Of a DNA stretch of 64,000 bases, positions 41,956 to 50,482 are shown in pieces. The notes beneath the pieces are model-generated. The model worked only from the letters and a program-made list of their open reading frames with translations, was not told the DNA's origin and did no database searches. The position numbers and the translations under genes are program-made. Origin of the DNA: an uncultured bacterium (lineage in GTDB: Bacteria; Bacillota; Clostridia; Oscillospirales; Acutalibacteraceae); the NCBI GenBank assembly GCA_934875675.1, contig CAKXIK010000006.1, positions 1 to 64,000 of the forward strand, in the 5' to 3' direction. Position 1 is the first letter of the stretch, and every line of letters starts with the position of its first letter.

Positions 41956-42702
41956 TCACATATTTTTCAGCAGCATGCGGTATTCGGCAAGCGTTTGCGC
42001 CATTGCTTCTGCCGAATGGCTGCGGTATGGCGTGACGGAAAAGTAACCGTCAAAGCTGCGGGAAAGCAGAATGGAGATCAGCTCTTTGATTTCAGCATTG
42101 CCGCCCGCAAGTCGGGTGGTTTCTCCGGTGCTGTAAAGGGAATCATTCAGGCGAAGAAAACGGATGCGGTTTTTGAGCTTGCTTGCGTAAAACATGTGGA
42201 AAAACGGATGATGCGACAGTGCCACAAATTCGGCAGGATTATAAATCACACCGGCGCATTCCGGCAGTGGAAACAAAAATTCAGTCATCGTTTTGTCATC
42301 GTGAAAAAAGGAGTTGCGTTCATTTTCAAACACGATGCCAATGTTCCATGCCGATGCCATTTTCAACACCTGAGCAAGTGCCGCGGAATCCGGTGCGGAG
42401 GGTTGATCGTCAAGCGGGATGCGGACATTTTTGACATTGAGCAGATGTGCCCGGCGAAAGAGCTCATTAAATGCGGCGGAATCGGTAACGCAAAGATCGG
42501 TGGAAAGCAGGACAATTGTTTTGTTGCTGTCAATCAGAGCAGAGCGGATGTCCTCCACTTCACTGCCAGAGCATTGCTCCAGCGGTTTTCCGCCAAAGTT
42601 GGCGAGTTCGATATGATTGATGCGCAGGGTATCGGCAACGGCAAGTCCCTGTTGCAGGTTTTCTGCCGCAAAACATGAAATGTCACAGCTGAGTTGATAC
42701 AT
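41956..42702 (-). CDS. TIM-barrel protein of the sugar isomerase/epimerase type
   Basis: 248 residues. The sequence begins YQLSCDISCF and has the barrel pattern of AP-endonuclease-2 family members (LRINHIELANFG, IVFENERNSFF with Glu, GVIYNPAEFV, IRFLRLNDS, YFSVTPYR). Several metal-ligand positions differ from the usual Glu/Asp/His set (the last Glu reads SVTPY), so activity is uncertain. Third gene of an operon with an AAC(3)-type acetyltransferase and a cyclase-fold protein; GGAGG precedes the ATG. Confidence 0.65.
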   Translation of the reverse strand: MYQLSCDISCFAAENLQQGLAVADTLRINHIELANFGGKPLEQCSGSEVEDIRSALIDSNKTIVLLSTDLCVTDSAAFNELFRRAHLLNVKNVRIPLDDQPSAPDSAALAQVLKMASAWNIGIVFENERNSFFHDDKTMTEFLFPLPECAGVIYNPAEFVALSHHPFFHMFYASKLKNRIRFLRLNDSLYSTGETTRLAGGNAEIKELISILLSRSFDGYFSVTPYRSHSAEAMAQTLAEYRMLLKNM

Positions 42703-42715
42703 GGCGGGAACCTCC

Positions 42716-43558
42716 TTAAATTACGCAAATTTCGCACGTTTTGTCATCACAATGGTTCTGTTCATAGCGCGAAAGATCGATTTCTTCACCGGAATACAGC
42801 AGACGCGACCAGTGGCAGGAATTACAGTGCTCGTTTTCACACATAAAGAAGAGGGGATTTTTCCGCAGCATCGGAAGAGCGATATCGAACAGCTTGGGAA
42901 TATCCACAACCTTTACACACGCCGATCCGATCACGCCTTCCACCATCGCGTCGGCACGCCGAAGAACCGGCGTAATATTCAGAAAATCGCGGTGACCCGG
43001 TGGGAATTTTTTGAGCGTAAATTTTTCCTCGCCGGGAAGGTAAGTCGGTGCGCAAATATCCAGCGTGCGCAGGTACTTTGCGTCAATCAGCTCTTCCAGC
43101 GAATGCATGATCGTATTTCGATCCATGTCCACCCCAAGAAGCATTGCCTTGCCGCCAAGTTCACGGAGTTTTAAGTACGGAGTGCCTTCGCCGCATCCTG
43201 TGGGACAGTCCTCATGCCCTGCGGTGATTTCGGCGGCGTGTTTGCCGAACGCAGCAACAGAATGCACCGGATGCAGACTGCGCAGAACACCGGGACGGCG
43301 GCGGAACACCTCGGAGATTCCGCCCACTGCCGAAGGAGAGGTGGCTGCGTCAAACGGGTGAAACCATCCGGTCAGAGTGGACATTACAATTGTGCCCTCC
43401 TCACCGACTGCCTCGCACAGCGCGTCGATGACGCTGTCGGCGCCGCCTTCCACATAGCCGATGCTGCTGAGCGCGCTGTGTACCAGCAGAACATCACCTT
43501 TTTGGATGCCCATCAGCTGAAGACTGAACAAAATATCTTCGCGGGATACAGTTTTCAT
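42716..43558 (-). CDS. AAC(3)-family acetyltransferase with Cys-rich C-terminal tail
   Basis: 280 residues. VLLVHSALSSIGYVEGGADSV, GTIVMSTLTGWFHPFD, LHPVHSVAAFG and TPYLKLRELGGKAMLLGVDM match the aminoglycoside 3-N-acetyltransferase family (antibiotic_NAT). Chromosomal members often act on other amines. An unusual C-terminus has CENEHCNSCHW and then CDDKTCEIC, five to six Cys suited to bind a metal. The gene lies 39 nt after the cyclase gene and 13 nt before the TIM-barrel gene. Antibiotic resistance should not be assumed. Confidence 0.8.
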   Translation of the reverse strand: MKTVSREDILFSLQLMGIQKGDVLLVHSALSSIGYVEGGADSVIDALCEAVGEEGTIVMSTLTGWFHPFDAATSPSAVGGISEVFRRRPGVLRSLHPVHSVAAFGKHAAEITAGHEDCPTGCGEGTPYLKLRELGGKAMLLGVDMDRNTIMHSLEELIDAKYLRTLDICAPTYLPGEEKFTLKKFPPGHRDFLNITPVLRRADAMVEGVIGSACVKVVDIPKLFDIALPMLRKNPLFFMCENEHCNSCHWSRLLYSGEEIDLSRYEQNHCDDKTCEICVI

Positions 43559-43597
43559 TCCAATAACCTTCTTTCATTAAATCGACAGTGGTATCCA

Positions 43598-44278
43598 TTA
43601 ATTTTCCCGGCACAAAACCGCACGGCACGGAGCGCAGCTGGTTCCGGGAATATGCAGCGGCAGCGCAGTCAGACGGAAGAAACCGCTGCCCGCCTGTTCC
43701 AGATTGACACATGGTGCAAGCATTAAAATATTTGCACGGTAAAACGATTCAAAAAAACCCTGTGGGTGCTCAAAGCTTTCCCACCGGGGAATATCGCTGC
43801 CAAGCAAGAAGGGCTTTTGTGCAATCAGCCAATCCATTGCCTCGCGGGTAAAATACGGTGAGCGAGAAAGGTAGTCCGCAGTGTCCCAGTTTTTTCCCCA
43901 GCCCGTGCCGATCAGCAATGCTTCGCCCGGCAAAGGCTGGTTTCCCGCAGCAGCAGATAAGAGCATCGGGAGTGTAACGGGTGTCCGCTGTGAGCCGGCA
44001 AAAGCATTCTCCGGCAGCATCAGCACACGGCAGGCAAGGTTCACCAGATTTTTTACGGGAACATCTGCAAGCAAGTAGCAGTTATCGTTGCCAAAGTAGT
44101 GTGCAGGTGTTTCCAGATACGTCCCGGTCTGAGAATTCAAACCTTGAAAAATTTCACAGTAAACGCGCCCTTTGACCCAGGGAACCTCGGGCAGGGGTTG
44201 CAGCGAAAATTCAGGAAACGGCGCTTCATAATGCCACATTCCCGTCTTAATTTCTCCGGTCAAATCAATAATTTCCAA
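43598..44278 (-). CDS. Cyclase-family (kynurenine-formamidase-like) protein with altered metal site
   Basis: 226 residues. The family signature H-x-GTH-x-D-x-P-x-H is here QTGTYLETPAH: the first His is Gln, the second Tyr, and Asp is Glu, with only the last His kept. GEALLIGTGWGKNW and FLLGSDIPRWES fit the rest of the fold. Relatives hydrolyse N-formylkynurenine, lactones or diones. Activity here may be lost or changed. Start TTG at 44278 follows GAAAGGGGC; ATG at 44296 overlaps the ribosome binding site. First gene of its operon. Confidence 0.75.
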   Translation of the reverse strand: MEIIDLTGEIKTGMWHYEAPFPEFSLQPLPEVPWVKGRVYCEIFQGLNSQTGTYLETPAHYFGNDNCYLLADVPVKNLVNLACRVLMLPENAFAGSQRTPVTLPMLLSAAAGNQPLPGEALLIGTGWGKNWDTADYLSRSPYFTREAMDWLIAQKPFLLGSDIPRWESFEHPQGFFESFYRANILMLAPCVNLEQAGSGFFRLTALPLHIPGTSCAPCRAVLCREN

Positions 44279-44338
44279 GAAAAATGCCCCTTTCATGGAA
44301 TAACCTTTTTCAAAATTGCACGAATGTGCATAAAAAAT

Positions 44339-44367
44339 ATTATATCATGCAAAAAAAACTGCTTCAA
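44339..44367 (-). promoter_or_regulatory. Promoter of the cyclase/AAC(3)/TIM-barrel operon
   Basis: On the minus strand TTGAAG (44362-44367), 17 bp, TATAAT (44339-44344). Confidence 0.7.
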
Positions 44368-44660
44368 CTGCTTTAAATACTAAAAAAAAGCAAATTTTTT
44401 TGACAAATAAAAAAACACCGGTTGCCGGTATTAAAATTTATTGGCAAAGCTACTGTTTGTACGGGAAAAATTTGCATAAATAGAAGCTAAAAAGCGCAAA
44501 CTGATGAGGAATCAATATTGTAATTCCAATTTGATGACCGCTTCGAGGAGCAAAAAACTGAAATTTTGCGGAAATTATACACCCAATTATCTGAAAAAAT
44601 TTCGGTATATTTCCCCTTGGGATGCAAACAATAACAAGGCAAATCATTCTGTTTTTAAAA
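44368..44660. other. Intergenic region upstream of spoVT
   Basis: About 290 bp. A small ACCGGTTGCCGGT dyad (44416-44428) follows a TTGACA (44400-44405) that has no -10 at proper spacing. GCATA (44474-44478) and CAAACTG (44497-44503), 18 bp apart, weakly resemble a sigma-G promoter, as expected for spoVT. No gene is seen. Confidence 0.35.
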
Positions 44661-44677
44661 AAAGGAGAATTCAAGAT

Positions 44678-45223
44678 ATGAAAGCAACCGGAATTGTTCG
44701 CCGCATTGATGACCTTGGTCGCGTTGTAATTCCAAAAGAAATCCGCCGTACCCTGCGTATTCGGGAAGGGGATCCGCTGGAAATTTTTACGGACAGCGAG
44801 GGCGGTGTCATTTTTAAAAAGTATTCGCCGGTGGGAGAAATGTCCCCCATGGCAGCCCAATATACGGACGTGCTCGCAAAAACCGCGGGACTGCCCTGTC
44901 TTGTTTGCGACCGTGACCACATTATTGCCGCGGCAGGTGTTTCCCGTAAGGAATATTTGGAACGCCGCATTTCTTCCGCTTTGGAGGAAATGATTGAGAA
45001 TCGGCGCAGCTATTTTGCCAAGCAGGGCGAAGGCGCTGCAGTTCTGCCGGTGGAGGGCCTTGACCGAACCGCAGCAGCAGTGATGCCGATTGTGGCCGGA
45101 GGAGATGTTTTTGGAGCAGTTGTGTTGATGAACGGGGACAGTGGTGCCCTTCCCGGGGAAACTGAACAAAAGCTTGCGCAGACAGCCGCTGCGTTTCTCG
45201 GGAAGCTGATGGAAGAGGAATAA
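44678..45223 (+). CDS. spoVT: Stage V sporulation protein T
   Basis: 181 residues. An AbrB-type swapped-hairpin DNA-binding domain (1-50, MKATGIVRRIDDLGRVVIPK, IRRTLRIREGDPLEIF) is followed by a GAF domain (about 60-181). SpoVT is a forespore regulator active under sigma-G, tuning late sporulation and germination genes. AAAGGAG lies 11 nt before the ATG. Its presence suggests that the organism makes spores or descends from a spore-former. Confidence 0.93.
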   Translation: MKATGIVRRIDDLGRVVIPKEIRRTLRIREGDPLEIFTDSEGGVIFKKYSPVGEMSPMAAQYTDVLAKTAGLPCLVCDRDHIIAAAGVSRKEYLERRISSALEEMIENRRSYFAKQGEGAAVLPVEGLDRTAAAVMPIVAGGDVFGAVVLMNGDSGALPGETEQKLAQTAAAFLGKLMEEE

Positions 45224-45290
45224 TTGGCGGTATTGAAAAAATATCCGCAAAATTTCGCACCACAATCACATTTGTTGGTAGATTTCGCTG

Positions 45291-45319
45291 TTGCATTTTC
45301 TTATGCGGCGTGATATACT
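45291..45319 (+). promoter_or_regulatory. Promoter of the rimP-infB operon
   Basis: TTGCAT (45291-45296), 17 bp, TATACT (45314-45319). Confidence 0.65.
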
Positions 45320-45348
45320 AAATAACAGAAGATGAATAGTAAAGAATG

Positions 45349-45381
45349 AAAGAGTGGGGTGACCCGCTCTTTTGTTTATTT
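45349..45381 (+). terminator. Hairpin in the rimP leader, possible attenuator
   Basis: AAAGAGTGGG-GTGA-CCCGCTCTTT (45349-45372) followed by TGTTTATTT. It lies inside the leader about 25 nt after the predicted start of transcription, so it may attenuate the operon. The remaining leader up to 45540 has a small GGC-GAAA-GCC hairpin and nothing else recognised. Confidence 0.6.
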
Positions 45382-45563
45382 GTTGGCAGGCGAAAGCCTT
45401 TTTCCTGCTGACCAAGATGGTATTCAGGCGGTCATCGCGGGCATATCATAAATAAAAAGCCGGTTATATAAAACAGAGAAGCTTTGCGGTTTGCGCAGCA
45501 CGATCTGGGCAAGCAAAAACGATAGCAAGGCTTGTGCCTCGGCGGAAAGGAATGGTCATAATA

Positions 45564-46046
45564 ATGAAAAGTATGGCAAACAAGGAAAAAGGAAATACTG
45601 TTTCTGTCGTGTGGCAGATTGCGCAGCCGATTGCAGAGTCTTTGGGACTTTCCCTGTGGGATGTCCGTTTTGTAAAAGAGGGTGCCGATTGGTTTCTGCG
45701 CATTTTCATTGATAAGCAAGACGGCGTTTCCATTGAAGATTGTGAGGCGATGAGCCGTGCAATCGATCAGCCGCTGGATGATGCCGACCCGATTCGTCAG
45801 GCGTACTGCCTGGAGGTTTCCTCCCCCGGTGTGGAGCGCGAGCTGGTGAGACCGGAACATTTTGCGCAGATGACAGGGCAGCCGGTGGTGGTGAAGCTGA
45901 TTCGACCGGATGAAAACGGCGAACGCGAGCTGCGTGCAACCCTTGGCGGTCTGGAAGAGGATGAAATCATTCTTCTGGGTGAAGACGATGCCGAACGCAG
46001 GGTTGCGGTGAAAGATGCGGCATGGGTTAAGCTGGATGATTTTTAA
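45564..46046 (+). CDS. rimP: Ribosome maturation factor RimP
   Basis: 160 residues. LSLWDVRFVKEGADWFLRIFID, ISIEDCEAMSRAID-like region and YCLEVSSPGVERELV are the family hallmarks. RimP helps assemble the 30S subunit head. Start at 45564 follows GGAAAGGAATGGTC; the next upstream in-frame ATG is part of that ribosome binding site. First gene of the conserved rimP-nusA-ylxR-ylxQ-infB cluster. Confidence 0.93.
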   Translation: MKSMANKEKGNTVSVVWQIAQPIAESLGLSLWDVRFVKEGADWFLRIFIDKQDGVSIEDCEAMSRAIDQPLDDADPIRQAYCLEVSSPGVERELVRPEHFAQMTGQPVVVKLIRPDENGERELRATLGGLEEDEIILLGEDDAERRVAVKDAAWVKLDDF

Positions 46047-46130
46047 GCAAGAGTCTTCGATGAAGCTGCTTTGTTTGTTCATCAAATACTTCGATACAGT
46101 TGATATAGTTTTGAAAGGATGATCCGAAAA

Positions 46131-47243
46131 ATGCGTAAGAAAGAAGATCAGAAGATCAGCAATGACAATGCCGAGTTTTTTGAGGCACTCCGTTTGCTCG
46201 AAAAGGAAAAAGGAATTCCGATGGAGTTCATGTTTGAAAAAATTTCCTCTGCAATTGTCGTCGCCGTTAAGCGCAGCTACAATGGCAATGACGACTGTGT
46301 GGTAAACATGGATCCGCACAAAAACAAGTTTGAGGTCTTTTTGCGCAAAGAGGTTGTGGATGACGTTTTGCCGGAAGGCGAGTCGATTGATCCCGATCGT
46401 GAAATTTTTCTTGCCGAAGCCCGCAAAATTGACCCCACTGCCGGTGTTGGCGATAAGGTGTCCATCAAACTGGAAACCAAGCAGTTTGGACGTATCGGCG
46501 CGCAGGCAGCTAAACACGTCATTCGTCAGGGCATCCGTGAGGTGGAACGCGGTCAGGTGATGCAGGAGTTCCAAAACCGCAACCAGGAGCTTGTTTCCGC
46601 AGTGGTGGAGCGCATTGATCCCCGCACCGGAGCCGCCAGCCTCACCATCGGTAAGGCAGAGGCAGTTTTGCCCAAAACCGAGCAGGTGGGTGCCGAATCC
46701 CTCAAGGAAGGCGACCATATCAAGGTTTACGTTGTCGATGTCAAGGATACCGAAAAGGGTCCGCGTGCGATGATTTCCCGCACACATCCCGGCTTGGTCA
46801 AGCGTTTGTTTGAAACCGAGGTGCCGGAAATTTATGACGGTACGGTAGAAATTAAAGCGGTTTCCCGTGAAGCCGGTTCCCGCACAAAGCTGGCAGTCTT
46901 CAGCAAGGATCCGAATGTGGATGCCGTTGGAGCATGCATCGGCCCGCGTGGTGCCCGTGTCGGTCAGATCGTGGAGGAACTTGGCGGAGAGAAAATCGAT
47001 ATCGTTGAATACAGCGAGGATGCTGCGAAATTTATTTCGGCAGCGCTTTCCCCTGCAACCGTGCTCAATGTTACCCTCGAGCCGGACGGCAGCCGTGCAT
47101 GCCATGTTTCCGTACCGGACAGTCAGCTTTCCCTTGCAATCGGTAATCGTGGTCAGAATGCGCGTCTTGCTGCAAAGCTGACCGGCTGGAAGATTGATAT
47201 CCGCCCGGAAAGCGGTTTTTACGGCGAAGAAACTCAGGAGTAA
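46131..47243 (+). CDS. nusA: Transcription termination/antitermination factor NusA
   Basis: 370 residues: N-terminal RNA-polymerase-binding domain (about 1-125), S1 domain (about 130-200), two KH domains (about 200-345; GACIGPRGARVGQIVEELGGEKIDI and IGNRGQNARLAAKLTGWKIDI). Lacks the proteobacterial acidic repeats, normal for Firmicutes. Start at 46131 follows GAAAGGATGATCC, which pairs with an extended part of the 16S rRNA tail. Confidence 0.95.
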   Translation: MRKKEDQKISNDNAEFFEALRLLEKEKGIPMEFMFEKISSAIVVAVKRSYNGNDDCVVNMDPHKNKFEVFLRKEVVDDVLPEGESIDPDREIFLAEARKIDPTAGVGDKVSIKLETKQFGRIGAQAAKHVIRQGIREVERGQVMQEFQNRNQELVSAVVERIDPRTGAASLTIGKAEAVLPKTEQVGAESLKEGDHIKVYVVDVKDTEKGPRAMISRTHPGLVKRLFETEVPEIYDGTVEIKAVSREAGSRTKLAVFSKDPNVDAVGACIGPRGARVGQIVEELGGEKIDIVEYSEDAAKFISAALSPATVLNVTLEPDGSRACHVSVPDSQLSLAIGNRGQNARLAAKLTGWKIDIRPESGFYGEETQE

Positions 47244-47305
47244 TTTTGGGTAATCGCCGATCAGATACATCCGCAGGGCAGTTTTAGAAAGGCAGGTAAT
47301 GCAGT

Positions 47306-47608
47306 ATGCAGCAAAAAAAGATCCCGATGCGTATGTGCACGGGATGCGGCCAGATGAAGCCGAAAAAAGAGCTTGTGCGTGTGGTAAAAGCCCCGGACCG
47401 GCTCGGTGAAAACGGCGAGGTTCTGGAGCCGGGCGCAATCTCGCTCGATCCGGTTGGAAAAAAGCCGGGACGCGGCGCCTATGTGTGCAACGATGCGGAA
47501 TGCCTGAAAGCTGCCCGCAAAGCGCGCAAACTGGAACGCGCGTTCAGCTGCAAGATTCCAGACGAGGTTTTTGAACGAATGGAGGCGGAAATCGGTGCAA
47601 AAAAATGA
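47306..47608 (+). CDS. ylxR: YlxR/RnpM family RNA-binding protein
   Basis: 100 residues. PMRMCTGCGQMKPKKELVRVV and GKKPGRGAYVCNDAEC are the family signature. In Bacillus the homologue (RnpM) binds RNase P RNA and modulates it. Placed as usual between nusA and ylxQ; the end overlaps ylxQ by 14 nt. GAAAGG lies about 13 nt before the ATG. Confidence 0.92.
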   Translation: MQQKKIPMRMCTGCGQMKPKKELVRVVKAPDRLGENGEVLEPGAISLDPVGKKPGRGAYVCNDAECLKAARKARKLERAFSCKIPDEVFERMEAEIGAKK

Positions 47609-47930
47609 TCCGTTGCTTTCTTTGTTCGGCATGGCACGGCGCTGCGGGAAAATTGCTCAGGGATTTGACGCGGCAGTCACCGCTGTTTCCCGGGGAAAAT
47701 CCCGTGCGTTCTTCCTCGCGCCAGACGCAGCCGAACGTACTCGGCGTAACATCCGCAGAATTGCGGAAGAAAACAACGCGCAGGTTTTTGAGTTGACCGT
47801 TGCAATGCAGGAACTTGGCGCCTGCATCGGCTGCGGCCCAACCGGAGTGGTGGCATTGGAAGATGCCGGATTTGAAAAAAAAGCGCGTACGCTTGCTGCC
47901 AATGGATTCTGCGAAAGGGATGGTCAATAA
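47595..47930 (+). CDS. ylxQ: L7Ae-type ribosomal protein YlxQ
   Basis: 111 residues, L7Ae/L30e/S12e fold that binds K-turns in RNA. LLSLFGMARRCGKIAQGFDAA and FLAPDAAERTRRNIRRIAEE are typical. GTG at 47595 is chosen because GGAGGCGG lies 7 nt upstream, and it overlaps ylxR. Confidence 0.88.
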   Translation: MQKNDPLLSLFGMARRCGKIAQGFDAAVTAVSRGKSRAFFLAPDAAERTRRNIRRIAEENNAQVFELTVAMQELGACIGCGPTGVVALEDAGFEKKARTLAANGFCERDGQ

Positions 47931-47931
47931 T

Positions 47932-50454
47932 ATGATGATTAAATACCGCATCAATGAGGTCGCGAAGGACCTGAATGTTCCGAATAAAGACATAATCAAT
48001 CTCATTGCCGAGAAATTCGGCGTAACCAAAAAACCGATGACAGCGTTGGAGGAAGATGAACTCAACGTTATCTTTGAAACCTTCACCAAGGATCGTGAGG
48101 TTCCGAGCCTGGAGGAGTATCTGGCGCGCCGTGGCACAACAGAAGCTGCACCGGCAACAGAGCAAGCCCCTGCACAGCAGCCCGCTGCACCGGTTGCAGA
48201 GGCTGTCCCAGCCGCACAGCCCGCTCCTGCCGACAAAACTGCTCCCGCTCCACAGGCAGCTCCTGCCGCAAAGCAGGAAAATAAGCCGGCGAGACAGCAG
48301 CAGAATCAGCAGCAGAATCAGCAAAGACCGGCAAATAATCAGAGAAATGCGAACAATTCCAATGCGCCAAAGGCACAAAATCAGCAGAACCGTCCTGCGC
48401 CGCAGAATCGCCCTGCCCAGCAGAACCAGAGTCCTGCACAGAACAATGCCCAGCAGAACGGCGATAACGGAGTGAAAAAGCCGGCGGTTCGCATTGTTGA
48501 TACCCGTACCACGAACGTCAATATTGATAAATACAATGAAAAATATGACCGCCTGGCCAGTGAAAAGGTGAAGACGGATAACACCGTTAACAAGCAAAAG
48601 CTCAATCAGCGTTCCCGTCAGGAGCGCGGCAAGCCCCGCAATGCCCGCCGCGAAACAGAAGCCGAGCGGATGCGCCGCATTCAGCTGGAACGCCAGAAAA
48701 AGCCAATGAACATTACGCTGCCGGAGGAAATCACGGTTGGAGAGCTTGCACTGCGCCTGAAGGCAACCTCTGCCGAGGTCATCAAAAAGCTGATGGCTGC
48801 CGGTGTGTTTGCTGCTGTGAACGACACGGTTGATTTTGATACCGCTGCACTGGTTGCATTGGAGTTCAATGCCCGCGCAGAAAAAGAAGTGGTTGTCACC
48901 ATTGAGGATCGTATTATTGACGACAGCGAAGACGATGACGCAAACCTGGTTACGCGCGCTCCGGTTGTGGTTGTCATGGGTCACGTTGACCACGGCAAGA
49001 CCTCTCTGCTCGATGCAATCCGCCATGCGAATGTTACCGCTTCCGAAGCAGGCGGCATTACGCAGCACATTGGTGCTTACCGTGTGAATATCAATGACCG
49101 CGACATCACCTTCCTGGATACTCCCGGCCATGCTGCGTTTACCACCATGCGCGCCCGCGGTGCACAGGTCACCGATATTGCCGTGCTGGTTGTTGCAGCG
49201 GATGACGGTATTATGCCGCAGACGGTTGAAGCAATCAATCATGCAAAGGCTGCCGGTGTTTCGATTATTGTCGCAATCAATAAAATGGATAAACCTGCCG
49301 CCAACCCCGATCAGGTGAAGCAGCAGCTGACCGAATATGAACTGGTTCCGGAAGAATGGGGCGGCGACGTGCCCTGCATGCCGGTTTCGGCTGTAACCAA
49401 GCAGGGCATCAACGATTTGCTGGAAATGATTACACTGATTGCCGATATGAAGGAACTGAAAGCGAATCCCGACCGCGCTGCAAAGGGTACGGTTATTGAA
49501 GCACGTCTTGACCGCGGCAAGGGACCGATCGCAACCGTGCTTGTTCAGAATGGAACGCTCCATTCCGGGGATATTATTGTTGCGGGTACTTCGGTTGGCC
49601 GTGTGCGCGCAATGACCGATCACCTTGGCAACAAGGTGGAAAGCGCCGGACCGTCTGTTCCGGTGGAAATCATCGGTCTGGACGATGTTCCGACCGGCGG
49701 CGATATTTTCAATGTTGTTTCCGACGAGCGCCTTGCCCGTGAGCTGGTGGAGCAGCGCAAGAATGAGCAGAAGGAAGAGCAGTTCAACGCGCAGACCAAG
49801 ATTACGCTGGATAATCTGTTTGATCAGATGCAGCAGGGCGAGGTCAAGGAACTGAAGGTCATTGTCAAAGCAGACGTGCAGGGCTCTGTGGAAGCAGTTC
49901 GCCAGTCGCTCGAAAAGCTGACCAATGACGAGGTGCGCGTCAATGTCATTCACGGCGCGGTTGGTGCCGTCAGTGAATCTGACGTTATGCTTGCTGCCGC
50001 ATCCAATGCCATCATCGTTGGATTTAATGTGCGTCCGGATCCGGTCGCTGCGGAAAATGCCAAGCGCGACGGTGTTGACATGCGTCTTTACCGGATTATT
50101 TACGATTGCATTGAAGAGATTCAGTCTGCAATGAGAGGCATGCTGGCGCCGAAATTCCGCGAGGTTACGCTGGGACGTGCCGAATGCCGTCAGGTTTACA
50201 AGGTTTCCAATGTCGGCGTAATCGCCGGTTGCTATATTTTGGACGGAAAGATTACCCGTGCCGCTCAGATTCGCATCGTGCGCGACGGCATTGTGGTGGC
50301 AGATGATAAGATTGCCTCTCTGCGCCGGTTCAAGGATGACGTGAAGGAAGTTGCGCAGGGCTATGAGTGCGGCATCGGTCTGGAACGCTTTAATGACCTT
50401 AAGGAAGGCGACATTTTCGAAGGCTATTTGATGGAAGAATACCGCGAGGACTAA
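47932..50454 (+). CDS. infB: Translation initiation factor IF-2
   Basis: 840 residues. IF2-N subdomain (about 1-55), a 150-residue disordered linker rich in Ala, Pro, Gln and Asn, a second N domain (about 265-320) and the GTPase with G1 GHVDHGKT (350-357), G3 DTPGH, G4 NKMD; then domains II-IV. It brings initiator tRNA to the 30S subunit. Start at 47932 follows GAAAGGGATGGTC; an in-frame ATG is embedded in that site. Confidence 0.96.
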   Translation: MMIKYRINEVAKDLNVPNKDIINLIAEKFGVTKKPMTALEEDELNVIFETFTKDREVPSLEEYLARRGTTEAAPATEQAPAQQPAAPVAEAVPAAQPAPADKTAPAPQAAPAAKQENKPARQQQNQQQNQQRPANNQRNANNSNAPKAQNQQNRPAPQNRPAQQNQSPAQNNAQQNGDNGVKKPAVRIVDTRTTNVNIDKYNEKYDRLASEKVKTDNTVNKQKLNQRSRQERGKPRNARRETEAERMRRIQLERQKKPMNITLPEEITVGELALRLKATSAEVIKKLMAAGVFAAVNDTVDFDTAALVALEFNARAEKEVVVTIEDRIIDDSEDDDANLVTRAPVVVVMGHVDHGKTSLLDAIRHANVTASEAGGITQHIGAYRVNINDRDITFLDTPGHAAFTTMRARGAQVTDIAVLVVAADDGIMPQTVEAINHAKAAGVSIIVAINKMDKPAANPDQVKQQLTEYELVPEEWGGDVPCMPVSAVTKQGINDLLEMITLIADMKELKANPDRAAKGTVIEARLDRGKGPIATVLVQNGTLHSGDIIVAGTSVGRVRAMTDHLGNKVESAGPSVPVEIIGLDDVPTGGDIFNVVSDERLARELVEQRKNEQKEEQFNAQTKITLDNLFDQMQQGEVKELKVIVKADVQGSVEAVRQSLEKLTNDEVRVNVIHGAVGAVSESDVMLAAASNAIIVGFNVRPDPVAAENAKRDGVDMRLYRIIYDCIEEIQSAMRGMLAPKFREVTLGRAECRQVYKVSNVGVIAGCYILDGKITRAAQIRIVRDGIVVADDKIASLRRFKDDVKEVAQGYECGIGLERFNDLKEGDIFEGYLMEEYRED

Positions 50455-50482
50455 GTTCCTCGCAGGAAAGGAGGAAAAGCCC

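Noticed and set aside
42716..43558. Clinical aminoglycoside-resistance gene
   Set aside because: The fold is AAC(3), but chromosomal context, divergent flanks and the added Cys tail do not support a resistance call without assay.
45432..47438. 668-residue minus-strand frame opposite rimP-nusA
   Set aside because: Antisense to conserved genes and composition unlike a protein; no start signal.
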